Shown here piece by piece: positions 9,977 through 19,610 of a stretch of 64,000 bases of DNA. The DNA is taken from assembly GCF_001457415.1 (NCBI RefSeq), contig NZ_LN881719.1, positions 1 through 64,000 of the forward strand, read 5' to 3'. This DNA comes from Gorillibacterium timonense. Its GTDB lineage: Bacteria > Bacillota > Bacilli > Paenibacillales > NBRC-103111. The position numbers and the translations under genes were made by a program. The notes under the pieces are model-generated. The model was given only the letters and a program-made list of their open reading frames with translations. It ran no database searches and was not told where the DNA came from. How positions within the stretch are numbered: the stretch's first letter is position 1; each line of letters begins with the position of its first letter.

Positions 9977-11050
9977 ATGATGGCGAAGGAAGAAGAAATA
10001 AAAGGACGGATCATTAAGCTGGTCGCTCCCGGAACCCAGTTCCGAGAAGGGCTGGAGAATGTGCTGCGGGCGAAGACCGGCGCGCTTATCGTTGTCGGTT
10101 ACAGTCCGGAGGTAATGGAGCTTGCAGATGGCGGATTCTGCATCAACTGCGACTTCACCCCTAACTTTTTATACGAGCTTGCGAAGATGGACGGAGCGAT
10201 CATCCTAAGCGAGGATGTCAAGAAGATTCATTACGCCAACACGCAGCTCAATCCCGATCCAGCCATTTCCTCGAATGAAACCGGGATCCGTCACCGGACG
10301 GCGGAGCGCGTCGCGAAGCAGACCGGCAAATTGGTGGTCTCCATCTCCCAGAGGAGGAATATCATTACCCTGTATCAGGGGAACTTGCGGTATTCCCTTA
10401 AAGATATCGGCGTCATTCTGACGAAGGCCAACCAGGCGATGCAGACACTGGAAAAATACAAATCCGTGCTCGATCAGAATCTCATCAATTTGGGAGCAAC
10501 GGAATTTGAAGATGCGGTGACGTATGAGGACGCGGTTCACGCCCTGCAGAGGGCAGAAATGGTGCTGCGGGTCAAAGCCGAGATCCGGCGCTACATCAAC
10601 GAGCTTGGGGTGGAGGGCCGGTTGATCAGCATGCAGCTCGAGGAGTTGGTCGCTCACATCGAGCATGAGTCGGTCTTGCTCATCCGGGACTATGCCCGGG
10701 AGAACACCGATGAGAAAATCAAGGAGATTCGGGCCGGACTCTCGCGGCTCACAAGCGAGGAACTGCTCGATCTGCATCACATCGTTCGACTGCTCGGCTA
10801 CAACGTCACGAACAACATTCTCGATGAGCAGGTGTCGCCTCGCGGGTTCCGGGTGCTGAACAAGATTCCCCGGCTTCCCTCGATCATCATCTCCAATCTG
10901 GTCGAGAAGTTTGAGTGTCTTCCCCAGATCATATCCGCCTCCATCGAGCAGTTGGATGAAGTGGATGGGATCGGCGAAGTCCGCGCAAGAGCCATCAAGG
11001 AAGGGCTTCGGAGATTTCAAGAGCAGGTATTCATTGACAGGCAAATCTAA
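9977..11050 (+). CDS. disA: DNA integrity scanning diadenylate cyclase DisA
   Basis: DisA makes cyclic di-AMP from two ATP and is paused by branched DNA. The 357-residue product has the catalytic DAC motifs DGA (72-74) and RHR (105-107), a helical linker and a C-terminal helix-hairpin-helix DNA-binding domain around 305-345. The start at ATG 9977 (or 9980) is chosen from GAAGAGGGGG just upstream and from the family length of about 360. In-frame sequence back to 9878 lacks conservation and a ribosome binding site. It is paired with radA as in Bacillus. Confidence 0.96.
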   Translation: MMAKEEEIKGRIIKLVAPGTQFREGLENVLRAKTGALIVVGYSPEVMELADGGFCINCDFTPNFLYELAKMDGAIILSEDVKKIHYANTQLNPDPAISSNETGIRHRTAERVAKQTGKLVVSISQRRNIITLYQGNLRYSLKDIGVILTKANQAMQTLEKYKSVLDQNLINLGATEFEDAVTYEDAVHALQRAEMVLRVKAEIRRYINELGVEGRLISMQLEELVAHIEHESVLLIRDYARENTDEKIKEIRAGLSRLTSEELLDLHHIVRLLGYNVTNNILDEQVSPRGFRVLNKIPRLPSIIISNLVEKFECLPQIISASIEQLDEVDGIGEVRARAIKEGLRRFQEQVFIDRQI

Positions 11051-11116
11051 ATTGACTACAATTTTGTAGGTTAACTTCCTGCCGTCAGCTTGCGGCGGAT
11101 ACAAAGGTGGGTCCTC

Positions 11117-11815
11117 ATGTTACGAAAATCGGTACCCAACATGTTCACGGTGCTGAACCTCTTTTTTGGGATCGTCGCGATCATACTCGTTTTGAACGAC
11201 ACCCCGGTCTTTCCCGATTTTGACAATGCCAATCTGGCGTCGATCATCGTCATCATCTCGATGATGATGGACGGCATCGACGGACGGCTGGCCCGTGCGC
11301 TCAATGTGCAGAGTGAATTCGGGAAGGAACTCGATTCCTTGTCCGATGTCATCTCGTTCGGGGTCGCTCCAGCCTTTATCATGTATGTCGTGGCTTACGG
11401 AGACATCAATCCTCCCTTGGCTTGGATCACCACCGCGATCTTCCCCATCTGTGGGGCCTTGCGGCTTGCGCGGTTTAACGTCATTGAAGGCATTCCGGGG
11501 TATTTCATCGGGCTCCCGATTCCGGCTGCCGGAGTTATCCTCTGTACCCTTGCGTTGTTCCATCAGGAGATGAGCTCTTATGTTCTCGTGCCTGCTTCGC
11601 TCTTGCTTTCTTTTCTCATGATCAGCCGGATCAAGTACCCAAGCTTCAAGAAGGTTCGCATTACCAAAAAAGCGGCTCTTCTCATGCTCCTATTTGTAGG
11701 AATCGCCCTGATCATTGCGGTTCTGTTCCCGAACTATCTGTCCCGCCTCATCTTCGTCCCTCTCGTGATCTATGCGCTGTACGGAACCTTCATGGGCTTC
11801 AAGCGCAAGCGATAG
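11117..11815 (+). CDS. pssA: CDP-diacylglycerol-serine O-phosphatidyltransferase
   Basis: This membrane enzyme joins serine to CDP-diacylglycerol, making phosphatidylserine, the precursor of phosphatidylethanolamine. The 232-residue protein is mostly hydrophobic helices. It carries the exact CDP-alcohol phosphotransferase motif DGxxARx8GxxxDxxxD starting at residue 55. ATG 11117 follows AAAGGTGG with six-base spacing; the in-frame codon at 11090 has no such site. It lies 66 bases behind disA in the same direction, and a terminator follows. Confidence 0.92.
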   Translation: MLRKSVPNMFTVLNLFFGIVAIILVLNDTPVFPDFDNANLASIIVIISMMMDGIDGRLARALNVQSEFGKELDSLSDVISFGVAPAFIMYVVAYGDINPPLAWITTAIFPICGALRLARFNVIEGIPGYFIGLPIPAAGVILCTLALFHQEMSSYVLVPASLLLSFLMISRIKYPSFKKVRITKKAALLMLLFVGIALIIAVLFPNYLSRLIFVPLVIYALYGTFMGFKRKR

Positions 11816-11837
11816 AACGGAAACGTATCGCAAGGCG

Positions 11838-11859
11838 ACCGGCGAAAGCCGGTTTTTTT
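11838..11859 (+). terminator. Terminator behind pssA
   Basis: ACCGGC and GCCGGT form a six-pair stem closed by a GAAA tetraloop, followed by seven T residues. Confidence 0.9.
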
Positions 11860-11883
11860 GCGCTATACTACGGGGAAACAAAC

Positions 11884-11916
11884 AAGACCGCCAGGGGATG
11901 CCTGACGGTCTTTCTT
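11884..11916 (-). terminator. Bidirectional terminator between pssA and the minus-strand gene
   Basis: AAGACCGCCAGG and CCTGACGGTCTT form a twelve-pair stem with one mismatch and a five-base loop. T-rich tracts lie outside it in both directions. It lies at the 3' end of the minus-strand gene at 11952 and can also back up the pssA terminator. Confidence 0.75.
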
Positions 11917-11951
11917 TAGGTTTTGGAAGGTGCCAGTTATGTAAGTGGCAC

Positions 11952-12347
11952 TCAAGACATATTGAAGAATCCCAGAGTGGAGCACTTCTTGGATTCATCC
12001 TCGACGACCTGCTGCATATCGATTCCGAGCAGGTTGCACATGGAGGCCAGATAGAACAGATTGCGTCCGAGCTCGGCTGCGACGACTTCCGTGCAGTTCT
12101 CACAGAGTTCTCCGGTCATATGGGTATCGAGAAGTTTCTTCGCGTCATCGATTGTCATTTCCGTGGAATAATGCTGCTTGCCGGCGTGGACTTGCACGCA
12201 TCCGCATTCGGTGATCGCCTTGGTCACGGCGCGGTTGACGGCAGCGTTAGACTGGGTCGTCTTCGACAAAACATCGAGAAGACTGCGGTGGCGAAGCAGG
12301 AGATCCGAAACCTGGTTTTGGAATTGTCTAAGGCTAAGCGAATTCAT
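11952..12347 (-). CDS. Conserved Bacillales protein of unknown function (DUF1573-labelled family)
   Basis: The 131-residue protein is soluble, with no signal peptide, and is rich in helix-forming residues. It has cysteines in ECGC and GELCENC and a conserved-looking ELGRNLFYLASMCNLLG segment. I recall Bacillus proteins of this type, often labelled DUF1573, but know no function. The paired cysteines could bind metal; that is a guess. It is the only minus-strand gene in the first 57 kb. It has its own promoter (12386-12414) and ends at a bidirectional terminator. GGGGTGAAGAGAG precedes the ATG. Confidence 0.75.
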   Translation of the reverse strand: MNSLSLRQFQNQVSDLLLRHRSLLDVLSKTTQSNAAVNRAVTKAITECGCVQVHAGKQHYSTEMTIDDAKKLLDTHMTGELCENCTEVVAAELGRNLFYLASMCNLLGIDMQQVVEDESKKCSTLGFFNMS

Positions 12348-12385
12348 TCTCTCTTCACCCCAAGGAAAGGATAGGCACTAAGGTC

Positions 12386-12414
12386 ATTATAAAGGAACTG
12401 GACTTACAATTCAA
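12386..12414 (-). promoter_or_regulatory. Sigma-A promoter of the minus-strand conserved gene
   Basis: On the minus strand TTGAAT (12414-12409) and TATAAT (12391-12386) are separated by 17 bases, about 40 bases ahead of the start codon at 12347. Confidence 0.75.
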
Positions 12415-12556
12415 TTTCCATTCTGTTCGGGTTTTCGATTCAGACTGCGTTCCGACAGGTTTAGATGCTTTTGCTTTCGACCATACTGGTAACACGGTGA
12501 ATCCTACCAAATGCAGGAAATCACATGAACTACTGGAAAAAGTGGAGGTGTAGCAA

Positions 12557-13642
12557 ATGAAAAGAGGAATTCAAGCAATCGCGCTCATCATTGGCTTTTT
12601 TGTCGGTTATCAAAACCGGTTCGACGTGGGGAGGCTATTGGAGAATTGGCTTGGCTCCGGGTTCGGACGGCTCTCGGAGAGCGGGAGGGAGATCCTCAGC
12701 ACGGGGACCATTGCCCTGCTGTTTCTGCTTGCCGCCGCGCTCTGCGGCGAATGGCTGCTTCGGGTTCTGACGCGTTCGGAAACGGCGATCCGGCACATGC
12801 CGGTACCGGAGCTACTGGCTTCGTCGGCAGGCATCACGCTCGGGCTCTTGATGGCGGCACTGCTCTATCCGCTGCTGTCAGCGCTAGGAGGAGGAGGTCC
12901 GATTCTGGCACTCGCTGCGACGGTTTTCCTCGTCTGGTCCGGGTACCGCATTGCCCGTTCCAAAGGACTTGAGCTCTGGAGAGTGCTGAAGGATGGCGGC
13001 AAGGACAAAGCGGAGGATGACGAGGATGAATGGGAACAACGGAAAATTCTTGACACCAGCGTGATCATTGACGGTCGAATAGCCGATATCTGCAAAACTG
13101 GATTTATTGAGGGAACGCTGGTCATTCCGGAATTCATTCTGGAGGAACTGCAGCATATAGCTGATTCATCCGATCTCTTAAAACGAAACCGGGGACGCCG
13201 CGGGCTCGATATTCTGAATAAAATTCAGAAAGAGCTGGACGTGAAGGTGGAGATCTACGAGGGAGACTTTGAGGAAATCTCCGAGGTAGACAGCAAGCTG
13301 GTCCGGCTCGCCAAAGTGCTCGGCGGCAAGGTGCTGACCAATGATTTCAACCTGAACAAGGTGTGCGAGCTGCAGGGCGTATCGGTGTTGAACATCAACG
13401 ATTTGGCCAACGCGGTAAAGCCGGTGGTGCTGCCGGGCGAGGAGATCGTCGTGCAGGTGATCAAGGATGGCAAGGAGCACGGGCAAGGAGTAGCTTATTT
13501 GGACGATGGAACGATGATCGTGGTGGAAGGAGGCCGCGAGTACATTGGAACCACCATGGAGGTTATGGTGACGAGCGTGCTTCAGACCTCTGCTGGCCGT
13601 ATGATCTTTGCCAAGCCTAAATTATTGGAAAAAGCCCAATAA
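12557..13642 (+). CDS. PIN and TRAM domain membrane protein (YacL family)
   Basis: The 361-residue protein starts with about four transmembrane segments (roughly 4-19, 48-69, 86-110 and 111-132). A PIN nuclease-like domain follows, beginning KILDTSVIIDGRIADI near 163, whose acidic residues fit the metal site. A C-terminal TRAM RNA-binding domain covers about 292-352. B. subtilis YacL has the same layout and lies at the same locus before ispD. PIN domains are usually ribonucleases; the substrate is unknown. The ATG follows TGGAGGTG. Confidence 0.9.
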   Translation: MKRGIQAIALIIGFFVGYQNRFDVGRLLENWLGSGFGRLSESGREILSTGTIALLFLLAAALCGEWLLRVLTRSETAIRHMPVPELLASSAGITLGLLMAALLYPLLSALGGGGPILALAATVFLVWSGYRIARSKGLELWRVLKDGGKDKAEDDEDEWEQRKILDTSVIIDGRIADICKTGFIEGTLVIPEFILEELQHIADSSDLLKRNRGRRGLDILNKIQKELDVKVEIYEGDFEEISEVDSKLVRLAKVLGGKVLTNDFNLNKVCELQGVSVLNINDLANAVKPVVLPGEEIVVQVIKDGKEHGQGVAYLDDGTMIVVEGGREYIGTTMEVMVTSVLQTSAGRMIFAKPKLLEKAQ

Positions 13643-13658
13643 AACGATTATGATAGAA

Positions 13659-13713
13659 ACAGCCGGCAGGACGGAGGGCATGAAGGTGTCCGCTGTCTCG
13701 CGGCTGTTTTTCT
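13659..13713 (+). terminator. Probable terminator behind the PIN-TRAM gene
   Basis: AACAGCCG (13659-13666) pairs with CGGCTGTT (13701-13708), followed by TTTTC. The long loop of about 34 bases makes this less certain than the other terminators here. Confidence 0.55.
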
Positions 13714-13748
13714 GTAGGTAGGCAACTGATGCAAGGGATGGATGAACG

Positions 13749-14957
13749 ATGAACAAACAGGCCAATACGGTCTTTGGTGTCATAGTCGTGGCTGGCGGCA
13801 AAGGATCCCGCATGAAAAGCGCCGAGAGCAAGCAGTTTTTGCCGCTTGCCGGCAAGCCGATCCTGGTCCACGCATTGGAGCGGTTTGAGTGGATGCCAGA
13901 AGCGGCATGCGTTGTCCTGGTGGCGGGAGCTGCCGAAATCGATCGCTGCTGGGAGCTGATCCGTCGCTACGGCATCACCAAGGTCCATGCTGTCGTACCG
14001 GGCGGAGCCGAGCGGCAGGATTCCGTTTCTTGCGGACTTGGAGCGCTGCCGGAAGATCTGGATTGGGTGATGGTACACGATGCGGCACGTCCATTTGCTT
14101 CGCAGGAGCATATTGCGGCTTGCCTCGATGCGGCTCGCCAGGCAGGGGGCGCGGTGCTTGCGGTCCCGGTGAAGGATACGATCAAGACGGCTGACGCGTA
14201 CGGGGAGATCACGGGAACGCCGGACCGGCGCACCTTATGGGCGGTGCAGACGCCGCAGGCGTTCCGCCGCGACCTTCTGCTGGCGGCGCACGCTGCTGCA
14301 AGAGAAGAAGAATACCTCGGCACGGATGACGCCAGCCTGGTCGAGCGGATCGGCGGTACGGTCCGTGTGGTCGAAGGCAGCTATGACAATATAAAAATCA
14401 CGACGCCGGAGGATCTTCAGTGGGCAGAGGCTTATCTCGCCCGCGAGGCGCCGGTGGGAAGGGAAGCGGATATGATCCGGATTGGACAAGGCTTTGACGT
14501 TCATGCTTTTGAAGAAGGGCGCAAATGCATCATCGGAGGGGTGGATATCCCCTTCGAGAAGGGCCTCGCCGGCCATTCGGATGCCGATGTGCTGCTGCAT
14601 GCGATATCTGACGCAATTCTCGGAGCGCTTGCACTGGGTGATATCGGGAAACACTTTCCCGATACGGACGCGGCTTTCAAGAATGCGGACAGCCTTCTCT
14701 TGCTGAAGCAAGTCTGGAAGCTCGCAGTGGAGCGCGGGTACCGGCTCGGGAACCTCGATGCGACGATCATCGCCCAGCGGCCGAAGATGGCTTCCTACAT
14801 ACCGCATATGGTTGAGATCATTGCGGAAGCGCTTGGTGCGGAGCCCGGACTTGTGAACGTAAAGGCGACGACGACGGAGAAGCTGGGATTTACGGGCCGC
14901 GAGGAAGGAATTGCCGCGCAAGCAGTTGTTTGTCTTTTTGCGAATGTGCTATCATAG
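13749..14957 (+). CDS. ispDF: Bifunctional IspD-IspF enzyme of the MEP isoprenoid pathway
   Basis: One uninterrupted 402-codon frame holds two enzymes. Residues 1 to about 232 are IspD, which makes CDP-methylerythritol: AGGKGSRM is at 15-22 and HDAARPF further on. Residues 242-402 are IspF, which makes the cyclic diphosphate: GFDVHAF with Asp250 and His252, and [10 protein letters not shown] with His284. In B. subtilis these are separate genes of about 232 and 158 codons. The junction near 233-241 has no stop. An internal ATG at 14472, preceded by GGGAAGGGAAG, could still start a separate IspF. gltX follows 37 bases later. IspE is not in this window. Confidence 0.9.
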   Translation: MNKQANTVFGVIVVAGGKGSRMKSAESKQFLPLAGKPILVHALERFEWMPEAACVVLVAGAAEIDRCWELIRRYGITKVHAVVPGGAERQDSVSCGLGALPEDLDWVMVHDAARPFASQEHIAACLDAARQAGGAVLAVPVKDTIKTADAYGEITGTPDRRTLWAVQTPQAFRRDLLLAAHAAAREEEYLGTDDASLVERIGGTVRVVEGSYDNIKITTPEDLQWAEAYLAREAPVGREADMIRIGQGFDVHAFEEGRKCIIGGVDIPFEKGLAGHSDADVLLHAISDAILGALALGDIGKHFPDTDAAFKNADSLLLLKQVWKLAVERGYRLGNLDATIIAQRPKMASYIPHMVEIIAEALGAEPGLVNVKATTTEKLGFTGREEGIAAQAVVCLFANVLS

Positions 14958-14994
14958 CATGTAATCTTGCCTAAGAATGAACGGAGGAACGACC

Positions 14995-16461
14995 ATGACG
15001 GAACAAGTTCGCGTCCGCTACGCACCGAGCCCGACAGGGCATTTGCATATCGGTAACACCCGGACGGCACTGTTCAACTATTTGTTTGCCCGCCACGCCG
15101 GCGGCCAATTCATCATCCGGATTGAAGACACCGACCTCAAGCGCAATGTGGCCGGCGGAGAAGAAAGCCAGCTGAAATACTTGAAATGGCTTGGCATGGA
15201 GTGGGACGAGAGCGTGGATATCGGCGGACCGTACGGCCCTTATCGGCAGACGGAACGCCTCGACATATACCGGCAGCACTGGCAGGAGCTTCTGGATAAG
15301 GGGCTCGCATATCCGTGCTATTGCACAGAGGGAGAGCTGGAACAGGAACGCGAGGAGCAGAAGGAAAAAGGCGAAACCCCGCGCTACTCCGGCAAATGCC
15401 GTCATCTGACGGAAGAGCAGCGCCGTGCGCTCGAAGCGGAAGGCCGGGTGCCAAGCATCCGTTTTCTGGTGCCGGAAGGCCGTACGTATACGTTCGATGA
15501 CATGGTAAAGGGGGATATTTCCTTCACGACGGAAGAGATCGGCGATTTCGTCATCGTCAAGAAGGACGGCATTCCCACCTACAACTATGCCGTCGTCATC
15601 GATGACCATCTCATGAAGATTTCTCACGTGCTGCGCGGGGAAGAGCATATCTCCAACACGCCGCGCCAACTGATGATCTACGAAGCGTACGGCTGGGCAG
15701 CGCCCGTGTTTGGGCACATGACTCTGATCGTCGGTGAAAACCGCAAGAAGCTGAGCAAACGCGACGAATCGATCGTTCAGTTCATCGCCCAATACGACAA
15801 GCTCGGATACCTCCCCGAGACGATGATGAATTTCATCGCGCTTCTCGGCTGGTCGCCCGAAGGAGAGAACGAAATCTTCACGAAGGACGAGCTGATCACC
15901 TCCTTCAATCCGGAACGGCTGTCGCAAAGTCCGGCCATGTTCGACACCCATAAGCTCGCTTGGATGAACAGCCAATACATCAAGAACGCCGAGCCCGAGC
16001 GGATCATTGCTCTCTGTCTGCCTCATCTGCAGGAGGCTGGCATGCTTCCCGAGACGATGGATGAAGCGCAGAAGGAATGGGCAAGCCGCTTGATCCGTCT
16101 GTTCCAGGACAAGCTGACCTGCGGAGCGGACATCGTTGGCCTTACCGGCTTGTTCTTTGAGGAAGCTGTCGAGCGGGATGACGAAGCGAAGGAAGTTCTC
16201 GTCGGAGAGCATGTTCCGGTCGTGCTTGGCGGCATGTTGAACGAGCTGAAAGCGGCGGATGAAGAAGGCTACCTTGCCCCCGAAACGGTTAAAGCGATGC
16301 TGAAGAGCGTGCAGAAGGCGACGGGCTACAAAGGGATGCAGCTCTTCATGACGATCCGCGTCGCGGTCACCGGGCAGATGCACGGTCCGGACCTCAACGA
16401 GACGATCTCCTTGCTTGGCCGCGAAAAAACCATTTCCCGCATCTCCGCCTTATTGTCATAA
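14995..16461 (+). CDS. gltX: Glutamyl-tRNA synthetase
   Basis: GltX charges tRNA-Glu and, in most Bacillales, also tRNA-Gln for later amidation. The 488-residue class I synthetase has a HIGH signature as HLHIG (16-20) and a KMSKS-type loop as KLSKR (252-256). ATG 14995 follows ACGGAGGAAC with seven-base spacing; the in-frame ATG at 14977 overlaps that site. Its last codons contain the -35 of the cysE leader promoter. The order gltX-cysE-cysS matches B. subtilis. Confidence 0.96.
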   Translation: MTEQVRVRYAPSPTGHLHIGNTRTALFNYLFARHAGGQFIIRIEDTDLKRNVAGGEESQLKYLKWLGMEWDESVDIGGPYGPYRQTERLDIYRQHWQELLDKGLAYPCYCTEGELEQEREEQKEKGETPRYSGKCRHLTEEQRRALEAEGRVPSIRFLVPEGRTYTFDDMVKGDISFTTEEIGDFVIVKKDGIPTYNYAVVIDDHLMKISHVLRGEEHISNTPRQLMIYEAYGWAAPVFGHMTLIVGENRKKLSKRDESIVQFIAQYDKLGYLPETMMNFIALLGWSPEGENEIFTKDELITSFNPERLSQSPAMFDTHKLAWMNSQYIKNAEPERIIALCLPHLQEAGMLPETMDEAQKEWASRLIRLFQDKLTCGADIVGLTGLFFEEAVERDDEAKEVLVGEHVPVVLGGMLNELKAADEEGYLAPETVKAMLKSVQKATGYKGMQLFMTIRVAVTGQMHGPDLNETISLLGREKTISRISALLS

Positions 16462-16482
16462 CGCGGTCGGGTGGGATATACT
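16453..16482 (+). promoter_or_regulatory. Promoter of the cysE-cysS T-box transcript
   Basis: TTGTCA (16453-16458) lies inside the end of gltX and TATACT at 16477-16482, with an 18-base spacer. It would start the T-box leader just downstream. Confidence 0.7.
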
Positions 16483-16509
16483 GATTACAAATTCGGAAGA
16501 AATTCCGTT

Positions 16510-16829
16510 CATCTGAGAATGCCATGACCGGATAAGTACCGCCGGAAGGGGAGCACAGAGAGGATGATCGGGCCCGCTAGAGGGACCCGGCTGCAAGTCA
16601 TCCCTCCCCGCCGACGTGAAAATGCGCCCGGGAGCAGCGGAGTCGAATGGTTCACCGTAGATTCCGCCGGTCACATCCACGATACGGATGCCAAGGGGGA
16701 GGAAGTTCCCGGTTGGCGCATGCGCGAGCTTATGCTTGAGCGGCGGAACCGGCAGGACAACCTTCAAGCAGAGTGGAACCGCGTGATCAAGCGTCTCTGC
16801 AGCCGCAAGGCTGCCGGGGCGTTTTTTTT
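16510..16829 (+). promoter_or_regulatory. T-box leader (cysteine tRNA) ahead of cysE-cysS
   Basis: The T-box core GTGGAACCGCG at 16773-16783 is followed by a strong intrinsic terminator, with arms within 16792-16821 and eight T to 16829. Stem I elements lie upstream: AGAGAG (16558-16563) and the GTGAAA-type specifier loop, where TGC at 16623-16625 reads as a Cys codon. By family rules, uncharged tRNA-Cys stabilises the antiterminator and lets cysE and cysS be transcribed. The 5' boundary is approximate. Confidence 0.9.
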
Positions 16830-16973
16830 GAAGTCGGAAGGCTGATCAAGTCGAACGAAGTCGAAGGGTGCCCTTCAGTAAAACACCTGTCCCGGCGGCA
16901 GCTATGAACCCTAGAGGAAACAAGAGAGACGGCGAATACCGCCAATTCAGGGGAGTACAGGGGGGGTTGTCCT

Positions 16974-17648
16974 ATGTTTCGACGCATCCGTTCGGATCTG
17001 TCAGCCGTGTTCGACAATGATCCGGCCGCTCGATCCGTCCTGGAGGTAGTGCTTACGTACTCCGGTCTGCACGCCATTTGGCTGCACCGGATTGCTCATT
17101 GGTTTTACCGCCATCGCAGCTTCGCCCTTGCGAGAGCCATCTCCCAGTTCGGACGCTTTATGACCGGCATTGAGATTCATCCGGGAGCCCAAATCGGCAG
17201 TCGGCTGTTCATCGATCACGGCATGGGCGTCGTCATCGGGGAAACCTGTGAGATCGGCGACGATGTCGTGCTGTTCCAGGGCGTCACACTCGGAGGAACG
17301 GGTAAGGAAAAGGGAAAGCGGCATCCGACCATTGGCAGCAATGTTGTGGTGGGGTCGGGAGCCAAGGTGCTCGGCTCCTTCAAGGTGGGCGATAATTCTC
17401 GCATCGGTGCGAATGCGGTGGTGCTTCAGGAGGTGCCGGCGGGTTGTACCGTGGTTGGCAATCCCGGCCGGGTGGTCAGGCGCGACGGAGTGAGGGTGAA
17501 CAAGCTCAATCACACCGACATGCCAGACCCTTCAAGCGAGCTGTTTCGCTCCCTGCAAGCGCAGATCGATGAATTGAAGGAAACGTTGTCCCGGGAGAGG
17601 CGGGAACGGGCAGAGGTACTCGAATACACAGAGGAGCGGAAACTATGA
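16974..17648 (+). CDS. cysE: Serine O-acetyltransferase
   Basis: CysE acetylates serine to O-acetylserine, the carbon acceptor for sulfide in cysteine synthesis. The 224-residue protein has an N-terminal helical region and a left-handed beta-helix of hexapeptide repeats from about residue 65. The catalytic-type histidine segments [10 protein letters not shown] and RHPTIG are present. The tail is charged and helical. It is controlled by the upstream Cys T-box and overlaps cysS by four bases (ATGA), a sign of translational coupling. Confidence 0.95.
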   Translation: MFRRIRSDLSAVFDNDPAARSVLEVVLTYSGLHAIWLHRIAHWFYRHRSFALARAISQFGRFMTGIEIHPGAQIGSRLFIDHGMGVVIGETCEIGDDVVLFQGVTLGGTGKEKGKRHPTIGSNVVVGSGAKVLGSFKVGDNSRIGANAVVLQEVPAGCTVVGNPGRVVRRDGVRVNKLNHTDMPDPSSELFRSLQAQIDELKETLSRERRERAEVLEYTEERKL

Positions 17649-19102
17649 CGCTGAGCATTTACAATACGCTGACCAGAACCAAGGAGGAGTTCCGGCCGAT
17701 CGAGCCGGGCAAAGTAAGGATGTACGTCTGCGGGCCGACCGTCTATGACTACATTCACATCGGCAATTCCCGTCCCGTGATTTTCTTCGACGCGGTTCGG
17801 CGCTATCTGGAATTCTCGGGTTACGACGTGAAATATGTCGTTAACTTCACCGATGTGGACGACAAGCTGATCAAGCGCTCGGAAGAGCGGGGAATTCCTG
17901 TTCCCGAGCTTGCGAGCACGTATATCCAGGCTTTTTTGAAGGACTCGGAAGCGCTCCGAGCTGATAAGGCGCTGCATCCGCGGGTGACGGAGAACATTGA
18001 AGAGATCATCGCCTTCATCGCGGGCCTCGTCGAGAATGGCTCTGCTTATGAGAGCGGCGGGGATGTCTTCTTCCGGACCAAAGCCTATCCGAAATACGGG
18101 CAAATCTCGCACAAGAACCTGGATGAGCTGCAGCATGGCATCCGCATTGAGGTCGACGAGCGCAAGGAAAGCCCTCATGATTTCGTCCTCTGGAAGAAAG
18201 CGAAGCCTGGCGAAATCCGTTGGCCCAGCCCATGGGGCGACGGGAGGCCAGGGTGGCACATCGAGTGCTCGGCTATGGCGGCCAAGTATTTGGGCGAGAC
18301 GATCGATATTCATGGCGGAGGAGAGGATTTGGAATTCCCGCATCATGAATGCGAAGCAGCTCAGTCCGAAGCGCTGACCGGCAAGCCTCTCGCCCGGTAT
18401 TGGATGCACAACCGCTATCTCAATATCGCCGGGGAAAAAATGTCGAAGTCGCTCGGAAACGGCCTTTCCGTCCGTGCGATCCTGCAATCGGCCAAACCGG
18501 AGGCCATCCGGTATGTCATCCTGTCGACGCATTACCGCAATCCGATCAACTTCAATGACGAATCGCTCAAGCAGGGAGAGGCGGGAGTGGAGCGGCTGAA
18601 TAACAGCTTCACCAATCTCATCCACCGGCTGCAGATCCTGACGGAGGAGAAGTCCGGCTGGAAGCCCGACAGCGACGAAGCCCTGGATGCCCTCATTGCC
18701 GACGGCAACCGGGATGATGCGGAGGAAAGCGTAAGGGAAGCTTCCCGGGCATTGAACGATTTTGTCGCGCGTATGGATGACGATTTTAATACACCCGATG
18801 CGATTACCGCCATGTTCGATCTCGCCGCTGCGACGAACAAGTACCTCTTGGCCGAACAGGCCTCCGTTCAAGTGCTGCAGATTTTGCGGCGGGGGTTCGA
18901 ACGGATGGATTCGGTTCTTGGCCTCTTGTACAGCGCGGAGCCCTCGGCGGAGGACGCTGAGATTGAGCAGCTGATCGAGGATAGGCAGGAGGCCCGCCGG
19001 ACACGCAATTTCGGACGTGCGGATGAAATCCGGAACGAGCTTACGGAGCGGGGAATCATTCTGGAGGATACACCCCAAGGCATCCGTTGGCGCAGGAAAT
19101 GA
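17645..19102 (+). CDS. cysS: Cysteinyl-tRNA synthetase
   Basis: CysS charges tRNA-Cys. The 485-residue class I synthetase shows HIGN at 38-41 and KMSKS at 265-269. Cys29 (in CGPTVYD) plus later Cys/His residues (WHIECS, HHECE) form the zinc site that selects cysteine. It is slightly longer than the B. subtilis enzyme. Its ATG overlaps the cysE stop. Sharing a T-box leader with cysE ties cysteine production and tRNA charging to tRNA-Cys status. Confidence 0.96.
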   Translation: MTLSIYNTLTRTKEEFRPIEPGKVRMYVCGPTVYDYIHIGNSRPVIFFDAVRRYLEFSGYDVKYVVNFTDVDDKLIKRSEERGIPVPELASTYIQAFLKDSEALRADKALHPRVTENIEEIIAFIAGLVENGSAYESGGDVFFRTKAYPKYGQISHKNLDELQHGIRIEVDERKESPHDFVLWKKAKPGEIRWPSPWGDGRPGWHIECSAMAAKYLGETIDIHGGGEDLEFPHHECEAAQSEALTGKPLARYWMHNRYLNIAGEKMSKSLGNGLSVRAILQSAKPEAIRYVILSTHYRNPINFNDESLKQGEAGVERLNNSFTNLIHRLQILTEEKSGWKPDSDEALDALIADGNRDDAEESVREASRALNDFVARMDDDFNTPDAITAMFDLAAATNKYLLAEQASVQVLQILRRGFERMDSVLGLLYSAEPSAEDAEIEQLIEDRQEARRTRNFGRADEIRNELTERGIILEDTPQGIRWRRK

Positions 19103-19116
19103 GGAGATCCGATCTG

Positions 19117-19536
19117 ATGGACAGCATACCTCTGTTTATTCCTCCGATTAAGGATCCCAAGCTGATGAATCCGCTCGCGCTCGCTTATATCGGAGATACG
19201 ATCTACGATTTGTTCGTGCGTCAGCACCTCATCGCCCAGCCGAATCATCGGCCCCATCATCTCCACAAGGAAGCGAGCCGCTACGTTTCCGCCAAAGCTC
19301 AGGCTAAGGCGCTGGACCGGTGGCTGCCGCTGCTGACCGAAGAAGAGCAGGAGGTAGTGCGCCGCGGCCGCAACGCAAAGAGTGGAACCGTGCCGAAAAA
19401 TACGGATGTGCTCGTCTATCGGCACAGCACCGCCTTCGAATGCTTGATCGGCTATTTGTATTACCGCCAGCAATATGACCGGCTGCACGATCTGCTGATG
19501 ATTAGCATCAGCTCCTATCCGGATATTCTCGGGTAA
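19117..19536 (+). CDS. mrnC: Mini-ribonuclease III
   Basis: Mini-III is a dimeric RNase III catalytic domain without an RNA-binding domain; it matures 23S rRNA. The 140-residue product has the signature YIGDTIYD with Asp27 and a matching acidic helix later (TAFECLIGYLYY). ATG 19117 is chosen because GAGGAG lies at 19101-19106. An alternative ATG at 19099 overlaps the cysS stop and would add six residues. Gene order cysS-mrnC-rlmB-rae1-sigH is as in B. subtilis. Confidence 0.93.
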   Translation: MDSIPLFIPPIKDPKLMNPLALAYIGDTIYDLFVRQHLIAQPNHRPHHLHKEASRYVSAKAQAKALDRWLPLLTEEEQEVVRRGRNAKSGTVPKNTDVLVYRHSTAFECLIGYLYYRQQYDRLHDLLMISISSYPDILG

Positions 19537-19610
19537 GTTGAGGCGGCCAACCGGCCCTCGACTTACCGGTTCTCTGAGAATGACGGAACGAACAGAGAGG
19601 AAGAACGAAC

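Noticed and set aside
11772-12374. 200-codon plus-strand frame opposite the minus-strand conserved gene
   Set aside because: It overlaps the end of pssA, runs through two terminators and lacks a ribosome binding site; the minus-strand gene has a promoter and family resemblance.
16564-16845. 93-codon open frame upstream of cysE
   Set aside because: It lies entirely within the T-box leader and its terminator, so the sequence is explained by RNA structure.
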